Source: Phycisphaerae bacterium
GTDB lineage: Bacteria; Planctomycetota; Phycisphaerae; UBA1845
Assembly: GCA_029260015.1 (NCBI GenBank)
Contig: JAJDEB010000002.1
Span: 1 to 64,000 of the forward strand
DNA: 64,000 nucleotides
Reading direction: 5' to 3'
Position 1 is the first letter of the stretch. Each line of letters opens with the position of its first letter. The notes beneath the pieces were generated by a model that worked only from the letters and a program-made list of their open reading frames with translations, searched no databases and was not told the DNA's origin. Positions 44,553 through 53,471 of the stretch are shown piece by piece. A program made the translations under genes and the position numbers.

Positions 44553-45599
44553 ATGACGATTTCATTGACAACCCTTCATTCGCGCGAACACGACCTGTCA
44601 TCAGGAGAGGCGCAACTTCGCATTCTCGAAAAAGCACCAGTCGATGCAGATTTTAATAAGCGGCTCGACGCGATTGGCCTTGCTCCGCTGATGCCGACGC
44701 AAATACAAATCCTGCAAGTCAATGTCGGCAAGATGTGCAACATGACCTGTTCGCATTGCCACGTCGATGCTGGCCCGGATCGCACCGAAATCATGACCCG
44801 CGAAACAATGGAAGAGTGTTTACATGCCGCCCAGTCATCCGGCATCACAACCGTAGACATCACCGGCGGCGCTCCGGAATTAAACCCGAATTTCTATTGG
44901 TTCGTCGAGCAGCTCAGCGCACAGGGTGTTCACATCATCGATCGCTGCAACCTGACGATTCTGCTGACCGGCCCGCACAAGAACACCGCCGCCTTTCTTG
45001 CAAAGCATCACGTCGAAATCGTCTGCTCCCTGCCGCACTATCGAAAAACAAGCACCGACGCCCAGCGCGGTGATGGCACATACGATCAATCGATCCAAGC
45101 CCTTCGCATGCTCAATGACCTTGGGTATGGGCAGGGGAATGAAGAATTGAAACTGACACTGGTCACCAATCCGGTCGGAGCGTTTCTTCCGCCATCGCAA
45201 TCGTCAATTGAAGATGAATGGAAGCACGAACTTCACCGCAACTTCGGAATCACCTTTGATCGGTTGTACACAATCACCAACATGCCCATCAGTCGCTTCC
45301 TTGAATGGCTCGTCTCGACCGGCAATCTGGTCGATTACATGCAGCGGCTGCTCGATGCCTACAACCCAATCGCTGCCGCCAAGGTGATGTGTCGCAACAC
45401 GATTTCGGTCGGCTGGGACGGTATGCTGTACGACTGCGATTTCAATCAAATGCTCGAGATGCCACTCAACTCAATCGCCCGCCCACACATCAGCGACTTT
45501 GACGCCAACGCCCTCAAGCGGCGCACCATTCGCACCGCATCGCATTGCTTCGGATGCACTGCCGGAGCAGGCTCAAGTTGTTCGGGAAGCGTCACTTAA
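44553..45599 (+). CDS. arsS: Arsenosugar biosynthesis radical SAM protein ArsS
   Basis: 348 aa. The [4Fe-4S] motif CxxxCxxC is in GKMCNMTCSHCHVDAGPDRT near residue 63. The C-terminal Cys-rich domain (CFGCTAGAGSSCSG) is that of ArsS, which catalyses a radical step converting arsenicals into arsenosugars. Some relatives use selenocysteine; here the codons are Cys, with no in-frame UGA. It ends two bases before the stop of the convergent ATP-grasp gene. The organism should make organic arsenic compounds if the other steps are present; no arsM is in the window. Confidence 0.88.
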   Translation: MTISLTTLHSREHDLSSGEAQLRILEKAPVDADFNKRLDAIGLAPLMPTQIQILQVNVGKMCNMTCSHCHVDAGPDRTEIMTRETMEECLHAAQSSGITTVDITGGAPELNPNFYWFVEQLSAQGVHIIDRCNLTILLTGPHKNTAAFLAKHHVEIVCSLPHYRKTSTDAQRGDGTYDQSIQALRMLNDLGYGQGNEELKLTLVTNPVGAFLPPSQSSIEDEWKHELHRNFGITFDRLYTITNMPISRFLEWLVSTGNLVDYMQRLLDAYNPIAAAKVMCRNTISVGWDGMLYDCDFNQMLEMPLNSIARPHISDFDANALKRRTIRTASHCFGCTAGAGSSCSGSVT

Positions 45600-45600
45600 G

Positions 45601-47892
45601 TCATTTCAGATATGCGAGGGCTTCGTCGGTTTCGCCATTCATCGCGATATGCAAATGTTGTCCCCCGGTAGCGCCGGGGACGTGAATCACACGAACAATT
45701 TCGGAGAAATCGGCATCCTTCGGAAGGAGCGCGGCCAACGCATTCTCAGGCTGACCGAAAAAATCCTCGCTGAAAACCACGTCGGGCTCATCAGGGTAGA
45801 GCGGCAGGTATTGAATGTCGGCTTCGACGAGGTCTTGAAAAAAGTGTGTCCCGAATGAAACCTCGGGTGTGTACCCTGCTTTCGTGCGGGCGACCTCGAC
45901 TAGCATCCGCGTGTTGTTGATGTCCGAGTATCCAACTTTCACACCAAGGCGAATGTCGTTGCTGCCCCACCTGCCGGGACCGACGAGAATAAATCGCTTG
46001 CCTTCGAGCGCATGGTTGGCTCGTCCGACCACACGGGCAACGGCGATACGGCGATCGTGCGTTTCGATGGCGTCATAAGCCGCAGGGTCTACATAGACAA
46101 CGTATTCAATATCGTCGAGCAATCCGGTGCGCACGTATTTGTTGGCGCTAAAAACTTTCTGATCGTCGGGAATATCAGTTGGAACCTCGACTGCATCGAC
46201 ATCAACCTGCGATGCCAGCGCCCGACATTGCAACAGATAGAGTTTCTCGCCATCGTGGGCAAACTCTACGTCCACTGGAAATCCGTACGCCTCTTCCAAT
46301 CGCACCAGAATACGCCGCATCGCGTCGGCGAACGTCGTCCGCTCCAGCAATTTGTCAAACGTGACGCACAGTTCTGATGGCGAAGCGCTGATCCGCGTTC
46401 CCGTCGGAAGCGCCAGTATTCCATCCTTGTAAACCGAGACGATCTGATCCAAACGCGGGTAGGGTTCATCGAGCGAAAGCAACTCGTCGATGTCGATCGA
46501 CTGCATCCGGTTCATTTCGAGATTGATGACATCGACGGTGCGCTGCGACATCTGCGCGGCGACTTGATCGCTCGCTGTCGGTTTCAACGTGGGCGCACCG
46601 AGTGCCACCATCCGCGGGTGTTCATGCCCAACGCGATCTACCGCCCGCGTGCCAAGTCCCATGACCAGCCGCAGCAAGCCATCTTCCCGTTTGATGCGCG
46701 GCGACCATCGGTATTCATTTCGCGAAAATGCCACGCCCGCAAATGCTGGCACGAAGTATTTGCCAACCTGCTTGCCGATGACTTTCTGTATCAGCACGCC
46801 CATGTCTTCGTGATAGTCGAGCAGGTTGCGCTCGCGACGATAGGCGATCGGGTCGGGCGCCATCGTGCTGGCGTAGACTTCGGAAATCGCCACCAAAAGC
46901 GCCTGCAATCGCACTTCGATAGGCCCCTGATTGGCGACGAATACGCTGGCATACTTGCCTGAGAACGCCGAACCAATGCGATCTTCCAACAAACTCGACG
47001 AACGCACAATGAGCGGGTGCGTACCGATTTCCTTAAGCATCCCGCGCAACTGCTGAATGATATCCACCGGAAAGTCAGAATTGCGAAACACGCCTTTGAC
47101 GAGCGGATACTCGTGGCGAATCTCATCGGTCGTGCGATACTTGAGACTTTGATAACCGGTCAAGTGGTTGAGTTCGAGGAACCGATCGATCACATCGCTA
47201 CGAAGGAACCATGACTCGGGCGTTGCGACCGGCCAATCCGGATGCAAGCCTTCAAAGGTCTTTAAGATACACGACGCCAAGACCATACCACCGGCTTTTC
47301 CGCCGATGCGTCCCTGGCCGAATTCCAGACCGATCATCCTCTCTGCGATCTCATCGATATCACGAATGGTCACAAAGTTCTTGGCGATGCCGATGAATTC
47401 GAGCTGGTCGCTGATGAAATGGCGAATCAATGCCACGCGCGTCCCCATGACCTCCGACGCCGGAAGCCTGGTTTCACCGATCGACAATACGGTGAACTGC
47501 CTTACCTTTTCAGCCAGCAGCTTCGTAGACACCGATGCGAGCTTGGCGAAGTCATCCAACTCGCGGACCACATCGCGTTTGATCGTCAGGTTGATGATCT
47601 GATCAACATCATCTTCCGACAGGTGCTTGCAGACATAGTCATAGGTGCGGCTGACCAGCCATTCATGCTCGTCGGCACTGAGTTTCTCGCCTTCGGCTTG
47701 ATTGTGATCCATCGATGCCGGCAGCGGCGCTTTGCCAGCGAGCGCCCGCACTTCTTCGTGCATCTTATCGATGGAAACAATGTTGCGTTGGTGCAAAGTG
47801 ATGAGAAACTGCCGATCGATGTGATTGGCCAGATGCTTATATTCCTCCCGTTGCGCATCGATTCGCTGACGAATACCGCCTTTTGATTTCAT
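45601..47892 (-). CDS. PPDK/PEP-synthase-like ATP-grasp protein
   Basis: 763 aa, related to the C-terminal half of the 41179 protein: GGKAGGMVLASCIL, PLIVRSSSLLEDRIGSAFSGKYASVFVANQG, and ILVGPGRWGSNDIRLGVKVGY then FGTHFFQDLVEADIQYLPLYPDE. There are no receiver domains; a ~190-residue helical N-terminus takes their place. The PEP-utilising His domain is missing here as well. The pair of paralogues brackets ahpD-arsS. Two ATP-grasp genes flanking the arsenosugar genes suggests a link, which is only contextual. The gene starts at ATG 47892 next to the proA end. Confidence 0.75.
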   Translation of the reverse strand: MKSKGGIRQRIDAQREEYKHLANHIDRQFLITLHQRNIVSIDKMHEEVRALAGKAPLPASMDHNQAEGEKLSADEHEWLVSRTYDYVCKHLSEDDVDQIINLTIKRDVVRELDDFAKLASVSTKLLAEKVRQFTVLSIGETRLPASEVMGTRVALIRHFISDQLEFIGIAKNFVTIRDIDEIAERMIGLEFGQGRIGGKAGGMVLASCILKTFEGLHPDWPVATPESWFLRSDVIDRFLELNHLTGYQSLKYRTTDEIRHEYPLVKGVFRNSDFPVDIIQQLRGMLKEIGTHPLIVRSSSLLEDRIGSAFSGKYASVFVANQGPIEVRLQALLVAISEVYASTMAPDPIAYRRERNLLDYHEDMGVLIQKVIGKQVGKYFVPAFAGVAFSRNEYRWSPRIKREDGLLRLVMGLGTRAVDRVGHEHPRMVALGAPTLKPTASDQVAAQMSQRTVDVINLEMNRMQSIDIDELLSLDEPYPRLDQIVSVYKDGILALPTGTRISASPSELCVTFDKLLERTTFADAMRRILVRLEEAYGFPVDVEFAHDGEKLYLLQCRALASQVDVDAVEVPTDIPDDQKVFSANKYVRTGLLDDIEYVVYVDPAAYDAIETHDRRIAVARVVGRANHALEGKRFILVGPGRWGSNDIRLGVKVGYSDINNTRMLVEVARTKAGYTPEVSFGTHFFQDLVEADIQYLPLYPDEPDVVFSEDFFGQPENALAALLPKDADFSEIVRVIHVPGATGGQHLHIAMNGETDEALAYLK

Positions 47893-47951
47893 GGATTTCG
47901 TCGCTGATCTTTGGAACCGGTTTCTGTGACGCTATCTCGACAAGTCGCGTC

Positions 47952-49205
47952 TTAACGGGTCTGGCCATCTCCACGAACAACGTATCGCTGAGTCGTCAAT
48001 TCTTCCAAACCCATCGGGCCATACGCATGGATGCGCGACGTGCTGATGCCGATTTCCGCACCCAAGCCAAGTTGATACCCATCATTGAATCGAGTCGATG
48101 CGTTGGTCAACACGCACGACGACCCTACGTTTTTGATAAAATTCTGTTGCGCCTCACTGCTTTCACTGACAATTGCGTCAGTGTGATTGGAACCGAATCG
48201 GCGAATATGATCGATCGCATCATCGATGTTGGCCACCACCTTCATCGCCACGATCAAGTCCAAATACTCGCAGCCCCAATCGTCATCATTTGCAGGCGTG
48301 GCACTCGAAGCCAGCTTGCACACACGCTCATCACCGCGCACCTCGACACCCTCGTCGGCATACGCGTCGCAAAGCACGGGGACCAGTTCATCCGCACGAT
48401 CGGAATGGACAAGCACGCATTCAAGGGTATTGCAGGTCGCCGGCGACGATGTCTTGGCAGTGACACATATTGGCACTGCCTTCGCCGCATCGGCATCGAC
48501 ATCCACATAGACATGGCACACCCCGTGAAAATGCTGCACCATCGGGATGCGCGAATGCTCGTGAACGAATTGAATCAGCGCCGTACCACCGCGCGGAATC
48601 ACCAGGTCAAGATACTGATCCATGGTCAGAAGTTCGCGGATCGCGTCGCGGTCGTTGGTGGTCATCACTTCGACAGCCGCTTCGGGAAGGTTATTATCCC
48701 GCAGCGCGCCCCGTGCCAACTCCGCAAGCGCCGCATTGGAGTGGGCTGCTTCCTTTCCACCCTTGAGAAAACACGCGTTACCGGCTTTGAAACATAGCCC
48801 GAAAGCGTCCACCGTCACATTGGGGCGCGATTCGTAAATCATCGCGATCACGCCCAGCGGAATGCGCACCTTTTGCACTTCCAATCCCGCATCAGTCTTG
48901 CTCGACTTGACCACTTCACCAATCGGATCGGGCAGCGCCACAATCTGTCGCAGACCGTCGGCCATCTGCTCTAACAACGCTTCGGACAGTTCGAGACGCT
49001 TGAGTTTTGCAGACGACAGGTCCGACGCGCGGGCGGCATCCATGTCCTTTCGGTTGGCTTCAAGGATCGCAACCCGTTCGCTGGTCAGTCGATCGGCTAA
49101 GTCGATGAGCACGCGATTCTTCGCATCGGTCGAAAGCGACGCCAACACGAACGAAGCATCGCGGGCGGCTTTTGCTTTGGATTCAATCTCAGTCATTTCA
49201 ATCAC
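47952..49205 (-). CDS. proA: Gamma-glutamyl phosphate reductase
   Basis: 417 aa. Reduces gamma-glutamyl phosphate to glutamate semialdehyde in proline biosynthesis. Blocks are PLGVIAMIYESRPNVTVDAFGLCFKAGNACFLKGGKEA, IPRGGTALIQFV, PATCNTLECVLVHSD with the catalytic Cys, and ESSEAQQNFIKNVGSSCVLTNASTRFNDGYQLGLGAEIGISTSRIHAYGP (given in fragments). The start is GTG 49205 or ATG 49196. proB lies 20 nt upstream in the same direction, so the two steps form one operon. Confidence 0.93.
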   Translation of the reverse strand: MIEMTEIESKAKAARDASFVLASLSTDAKNRVLIDLADRLTSERVAILEANRKDMDAARASDLSSAKLKRLELSEALLEQMADGLRQIVALPDPIGEVVKSSKTDAGLEVQKVRIPLGVIAMIYESRPNVTVDAFGLCFKAGNACFLKGGKEAAHSNAALAELARGALRDNNLPEAAVEVMTTNDRDAIRELLTMDQYLDLVIPRGGTALIQFVHEHSRIPMVQHFHGVCHVYVDVDADAAKAVPICVTAKTSSPATCNTLECVLVHSDRADELVPVLCDAYADEGVEVRGDERVCKLASSATPANDDDWGCEYLDLIVAMKVVANIDDAIDHIRRFGSNHTDAIVSESSEAQQNFIKNVGSSCVLTNASTRFNDGYQLGLGAEIGISTSRIHAYGPMGLEELTTQRYVVRGDGQTR

Positions 49206-49225
49206 GCGTCGGCAAACGGTTCTAC

Positions 49226-50383
49226 TTAATCTCCATCCAACACCAGGTCATTGCGATGGATGATTTCATCTAGGTAGCGATAACCCAGAATCTCCGGGAT
49301 TTCCTTGCTGTTGTGACCCATCACGCGCCGGGTTTCGTCCGAGGTGTACGAAACCAAACCACGGGCAAATGGTACGCCCTTCCGATCGCAAATGCGAACC
49401 ACCGCGCCGGCTGAAAAATGTCCCTCGACCTGGGTGATGCCCGACGGCAATAGACTGGCTTGGCGCGATGCGATCGCAGCCTGCGCACCATCGTCAACTA
49501 GAATCTTCCCGCGCGGGCGGGTAGCCGTCGCGATCCATCGCCGGCGCACGTCGAGGCGGCTGGCTTTGGGCTCGAAATACGTCCCGACATTCTTGCCCGA
49601 AAGAATATCTTTCAGCACGTTGGTCCGTGAACCGTTGGCAATGATCGCCGGGATACCCGACCGCCCCACCAAACGAGCCGCCTGTAACTTGGTGGCCATC
49701 CCCCCGACACCGGTCGCACTCTTCGAACCGCTGACGTGCTCATCCACATGGTCAGCCGCCTGCACGATTTCGATTAAATCCCCATTCGCTCCGCCCCGTC
49801 GAAGCCCGTCAACATTGGTCAGCATCACCAGCAAGTTGGCCGAAATCAACGTCGTCACCAGCGCTGACAGATGATCGTTGTCACCCATTTTGATTTCTTC
49901 AAACGAAACACTGTCGTTTTCGTTAATGATCGGAATCACACCGCGCTGCAGCAGCGACACCAACGTATGCCTGGCATTGAGATATCGCGAACGATGATCG
50001 AGATCGTCCGACGTGAGGAGCACCTGTCCGACCGCGATCTGCGACTTGCGAAACACGTTGGCCCAAGCGTTCATCAGTACCTGTTGACCGACAGCCGCTG
50101 CTGCTTGCTTGTCGACGATTGTCTTAGGCATCCGCGTCAGACCGAGCGGTTGCAACCCCGACGCAATCGCACCGCTCGACACGACCACCACTTGCCGACC
50201 CGATTCGCGAATGGCGGAAATTTGCCTGCCCAACCGCCGAAGCGCCGGTTGATTCAAACCATCGACACCCGCAAGCACACCGCTACCGATCTTGATCACG
50301 ATCAGCTTGGCGCTATCAATCAATTGCCTTCGGTCCGTGTTCATCAATCCGCTACCGTTCAATTTGTTCATCGAATGAAACAA
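49226..50383 (-). CDS. proB: Glutamate 5-kinase
   Basis: Phosphorylates glutamate in the first step of proline synthesis. The amino-acid kinase domain has VIKIGSGVLAG at the start, VVVVSSGAIASG, and MLTNVDGLRRGG. A PUA domain occupies the last ~100 residues (KILVDDGAQAAI through MGHNSKEIPEILGYR). 385 aa in the longest frame; ATG codons at 50371 and 50344 are alternative starts, and the latter gives the usual N-terminus length. Feedback control by proline is typical of the family, not shown here. Confidence 0.93.
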   Translation of the reverse strand: MFHSMNKLNGSGLMNTDRRQLIDSAKLIVIKIGSGVLAGVDGLNQPALRRLGRQISAIRESGRQVVVVSSGAIASGLQPLGLTRMPKTIVDKQAAAAVGQQVLMNAWANVFRKSQIAVGQVLLTSDDLDHRSRYLNARHTLVSLLQRGVIPIINENDSVSFEEIKMGDNDHLSALVTTLISANLLVMLTNVDGLRRGGANGDLIEIVQAADHVDEHVSGSKSATGVGGMATKLQAARLVGRSGIPAIIANGSRTNVLKDILSGKNVGTYFEPKASRLDVRRRWIATATRPRGKILVDDGAQAAIASRQASLLPSGITQVEGHFSAGAVVRICDRKGVPFARGLVSYTSDETRRVMGHNSKEIPEILGYRYLDEIIHRNDLVLDGD

Positions 50384-50507
50384 TTACGTTCGCAGCTTAT
50401 CATAAGACCTCGGCATGGTGGCTGCGAGTCGGTTGCAATCAGCCGACGGCATCGGTACCGTGAGGTATTCACCGAAACACGTCCCCAAGCTCGGGAGTCG
50501 AAAAGCA

Positions 50508-51509
50508 ATGGAACGCCATCCGATGCACGGTCTGGTCACCGTCGCGCAGCACATCATCGAACAGCAGCGCAACCACCCGACCGCCACCGGCCAATTCAGT
50601 TGGCTGCTCAGCGGCATAACCCTTGCCACCAAAATTATCGAGTCATACGTCCGCCGAGCCGGCATCACCAACGTCCTCGGCGAAACCGGCGACTCCAACG
50701 TGCAGGGCGAACTCGTTCAAAAACTCGACATGATCGCCAACGAAACGATCGTCCGCTGTCTGGGTTATCGCGGCAACATCGGCATTCTCGTCTCCGAAGA
50801 AGAAGACGAACCCCGCATCGTCAAGAACTCGTCCGGCAGTGGCGATTACATCGTCCTGTTCGATCCGCTTGACGGGTCCAGCAACATCGACGTGAACGTT
50901 TCGATCGGAACAATCTTCTCAGTTTTGCACAAGCGCGAAGACGTTAGCCCGAGCGACGGTCCTGAAAAGCACATCCTTCAGCCGGGCATCCGTCAGTTGG
51001 CGGCTGGCTATGTTGTTTATGGAAGCAGCACTGTTCTCGCGTACACCACCGGTGACGGCGTGCACATGTTCACCCTCAACCCCGACATCGGCGCATTCGT
51101 ATTGCATCAGGAAAGCGTGAAAATGCCCGACGTGGGCAAGACCTACAGCATCAACGAAGCGTACCGAGCGTCGTTTCCGGTGGGAATTCAGAATTATCTG
51201 GATTGGGCCAAGACAGATAATTATTCGCAGCGCTACATCGGATCGCTGGTCGCAGATTTTCACCGTACGCTCCTTCGCGGTGGCGTATTTCTTTATCCAC
51301 CGACGCAAAAATCCCCAGAAGGAAAGCTCCGTCTGCTATACGAAGCCAACCCGATGGCGTTCCTCGCAGAACAAGCCGGCGGATCAGCCACGGACGGACA
51401 ACAGCGGATCATGGAAAAAGTGCCGCAACAAATGCACGAACGAACCCCGCTCATCATCGGCAGCAAATCCGAAGTCGAACGCGTGCATCAGTTCCTGGAA
51501 AAGGGGTAA
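50508..51509 (+). CDS. fbp: Class I fructose-1,6-bisphosphatase
   Basis: Gluconeogenic phosphatase. Metal and substrate residues are seen in SEEEDEP (GNIGILVSEEEDE) and the LFDPLDGSSNIDVN block, and the family blocks YIGSLVADFHRTLLRGGVFLYP and KLRLLYEANPMAFLAEQAGG. The start ATG 50508 follows GGGAG by about 10 nt; a longer frame from 50415 adds 31 residues unlike the family. Length about 333 aa, normal. Pairs functionally with the PPi-phosphofructokinase above, giving a full sugar-phosphate cycle. Confidence 0.92.
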   Translation: MERHPMHGLVTVAQHIIEQQRNHPTATGQFSWLLSGITLATKIIESYVRRAGITNVLGETGDSNVQGELVQKLDMIANETIVRCLGYRGNIGILVSEEEDEPRIVKNSSGSGDYIVLFDPLDGSSNIDVNVSIGTIFSVLHKREDVSPSDGPEKHILQPGIRQLAAGYVVYGSSTVLAYTTGDGVHMFTLNPDIGAFVLHQESVKMPDVGKTYSINEAYRASFPVGIQNYLDWAKTDNYSQRYIGSLVADFHRTLLRGGVFLYPPTQKSPEGKLRLLYEANPMAFLAEQAGGSATDGQQRIMEKVPQQMHERTPLIIGSKSEVERVHQFLEKG

Positions 51510-51530
51510 TTGAACTCGGGAAATTGTGTT

Positions 51531-51552
51531 GCCGCGGCAAGCCGCACCCTAC
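51531..51552 (-). repeat. Short palindromic repeat, copy 1
   Basis: On the minus strand it reads GTAGGGTGCGGC then an inverted part. It sits between the convergent fbp and hldE-like genes, and its TAG is the stop of the latter. Confidence 0.6.
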
Positions 51553-53162
51553 GCCTTCGACGGCGCTAATCGTTTTCTTGTTTTCGGAATGACGTTCAAC
51601 TCGCTGCGCTTGCTCAACCAGTGTCGCATCATGTCACTCGAAACAGGCTGATTGCCCAACTGTTCGATCTCGATCGCCGATGCGGCGTTGCCCAAGTAGG
51701 CGGCTTGGATCAAACTGGATTTCGCAGCCAAGGCGAGCGTCGCGACAGCTAGCAACGCATCACCACAACCCAATCGATCGATGGGTCGATCCGCAAATGA
51801 CGCGAAATGATCGCTGAGCAATCGATGATCCCAGTTCGGCGACGATTCATCCTGACTCGCCCGATCGAAAGCAACCAAACCGCGCTTGCCTAGCGTACAA
51901 ATCAGATGACGGGCCTGCGTCTGCTGCATCAACTGGTACGCCACGTTCGACATGCCGCGATCAAAATCATGCAGCGTATGCCGCAATTCCCGCTCGGTCG
52001 GACACATCAAATCCACATGTCGAAACTGCAATAGGCTGCCCCGCGAACCGCTGACGTCGGCTGATATGATCGGCACGTTGGCCCGCAGACAAGGCAGCAC
52101 CCGCGCCAGCAGAGATGCTGTCACCGTGCCATAACCGAAATCGCAAATAATCACCGCATCCAGATCGCGCGAACGGGCTTCCAACACCCGCGACGCCTCG
52201 CGCTCCGAAACAGAATCCAGCGGTACGCTTTCGCCCGATTCGACTTTTAGTAGCTTGTTTTCTTCAACCAGGAATCGGGTCTTTTGAACCAAGTCCGGAC
52301 GCGTGTTGAGTGCAACAAGTTCGACCCCATCGTCGGCAAGGACCTCGGCGACGCTCTTTGATTCCTGATCGCCTGCAAGACAACTCAACAGGAAGGTCTC
52401 GGCCCCAAGCGCCGCAGCATGTCGCGCAACGATGGCAGCCCCCCCGACAAACCGGCGCTCCTGAATCCTCGAAAGCGACAGCATCGCCGATTCATCCGCA
52501 ACGTCCTTCGCGTCGCAAAACACATACCGATCGAGAATCACATCGCCCACCACCCCGACTCGCAAACCCGCAAACTTGTCTAAAATCGCCGCGGTTGAAC
52601 CCTGATCAATTTCATGCCGCGCGCAAACCGCAGCCAACCGCTGATGGGCAAGACCCTCGTCGCCTTGTATCGAGTCGATCAACTTCGTCGAACTGAAAAC
52701 AACATCACCGCTCGAAAAGATCACTTTCCCGCCATGCGATTCGACGATCGATTTTTCGCTCAGGAATCGCTCGTCGCGCGACGTTTCGTACTCGCGACCC
52801 TTCACGTAAATGTCTGGTTGAAGCGCCACAAGGACGGACTCGGCTGTCGGTGACGGGTCGATGTAGACGTAGTCCACAAATTCTAAAGCGGCCAGCGATT
52901 CGGCGCGCAGTTCCTGCGGAATGTGTGGTCGCTGCTCGCCCTTTTCGATCGCAGCATCGCCCGTCAACGTCACCACCAGCAAGTCACCCTGCCGCCGCGC
53001 GAACTCGAGATAGCGCAAGTGCCCTGGGTGTACGATGTCAAAGCAGCCATGACACTGCACGATTGCTTTACGGGATTGCGCATCCTCGGACTCGCGCTGC
53101 TTATCCAGAATGGCCAGCAACTCGTCCAACTCGACGATTTTTCGTTTGTGATCGGTCTTCAA
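51549..53162 (-). CDS. HldE-like bifunctional protein, swapped domain order
   Basis: 537 aa. The N-terminal ~170 residues are a nucleotidyltransferase of the cytidylyltransferase-like type, as in the RfaE2 half: HGCFDIVHPGHLRYL (the HxGH motif) and VKGREYETS. The C-terminal ~310 residues are a PfkB kinase like RfaE1: VVGDVILDRY, GGAAIVARHAAALGA, VIICDFGYGT, DRLGCGDALLAVATLAL. Canonical HldE has kinase then transferase, so the order is reversed. The likely role is phosphorylation and adenylylation of a heptose or similar sugar phosphate for LPS; substrate unproven. The stop lies in the palindromic repeat. Confidence 0.78.
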   Translation of the reverse strand: MKTDHKRKIVELDELLAILDKQRESEDAQSRKAIVQCHGCFDIVHPGHLRYLEFARRQGDLLVVTLTGDAAIEKGEQRPHIPQELRAESLAALEFVDYVYIDPSPTAESVLVALQPDIYVKGREYETSRDERFLSEKSIVESHGGKVIFSSGDVVFSSTKLIDSIQGDEGLAHQRLAAVCARHEIDQGSTAAILDKFAGLRVGVVGDVILDRYVFCDAKDVADESAMLSLSRIQERRFVGGAAIVARHAAALGAETFLLSCLAGDQESKSVAEVLADDGVELVALNTRPDLVQKTRFLVEENKLLKVESGESVPLDSVSEREASRVLEARSRDLDAVIICDFGYGTVTASLLARVLPCLRANVPIISADVSGSRGSLLQFRHVDLMCPTERELRHTLHDFDRGMSNVAYQLMQQTQARHLICTLGKRGLVAFDRASQDESSPNWDHRLLSDHFASFADRPIDRLGCGDALLAVATLALAAKSSLIQAAYLGNAASAIEIEQLGNQPVSSDMMRHWLSKRSELNVIPKTRKRLAPSKA

Positions 53163-53471
53163 GGTTGCTTGTCCTGACGCTTATTCACGCAGCTTGTTCG
53201 CGGTATTCGACACTGAAAAACACTTCGTCTCCGCATTTCTATCGGTCGCAAAGGCCGATCCTGTCGAGCAAATCCCGATCTGGCGATCACCGCTAACTTG
53301 TTGCATTCGACCATCGATCACCTACCATAAGTCGTTTCGCAAGCCATGCATACGGCGTCAATCCCAATGGGCGCAGATGCCGTCTAAGAAGTCTTCGCAA
53401 CATCGGTTCCAGCGAGTCGCTCCGATGATATCGACTGTGCATCGACAGCACAGTGAAGAGATGCAAGCCAC
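53163..53471. other. Divergent intergenic region, no gene seen
   Basis: 309 nt between the hldE-like gene and lptF. I found no recognisable promoter or structured element. A short coding-like frame crossing it on the plus strand reads as random. Confidence 0.4.
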
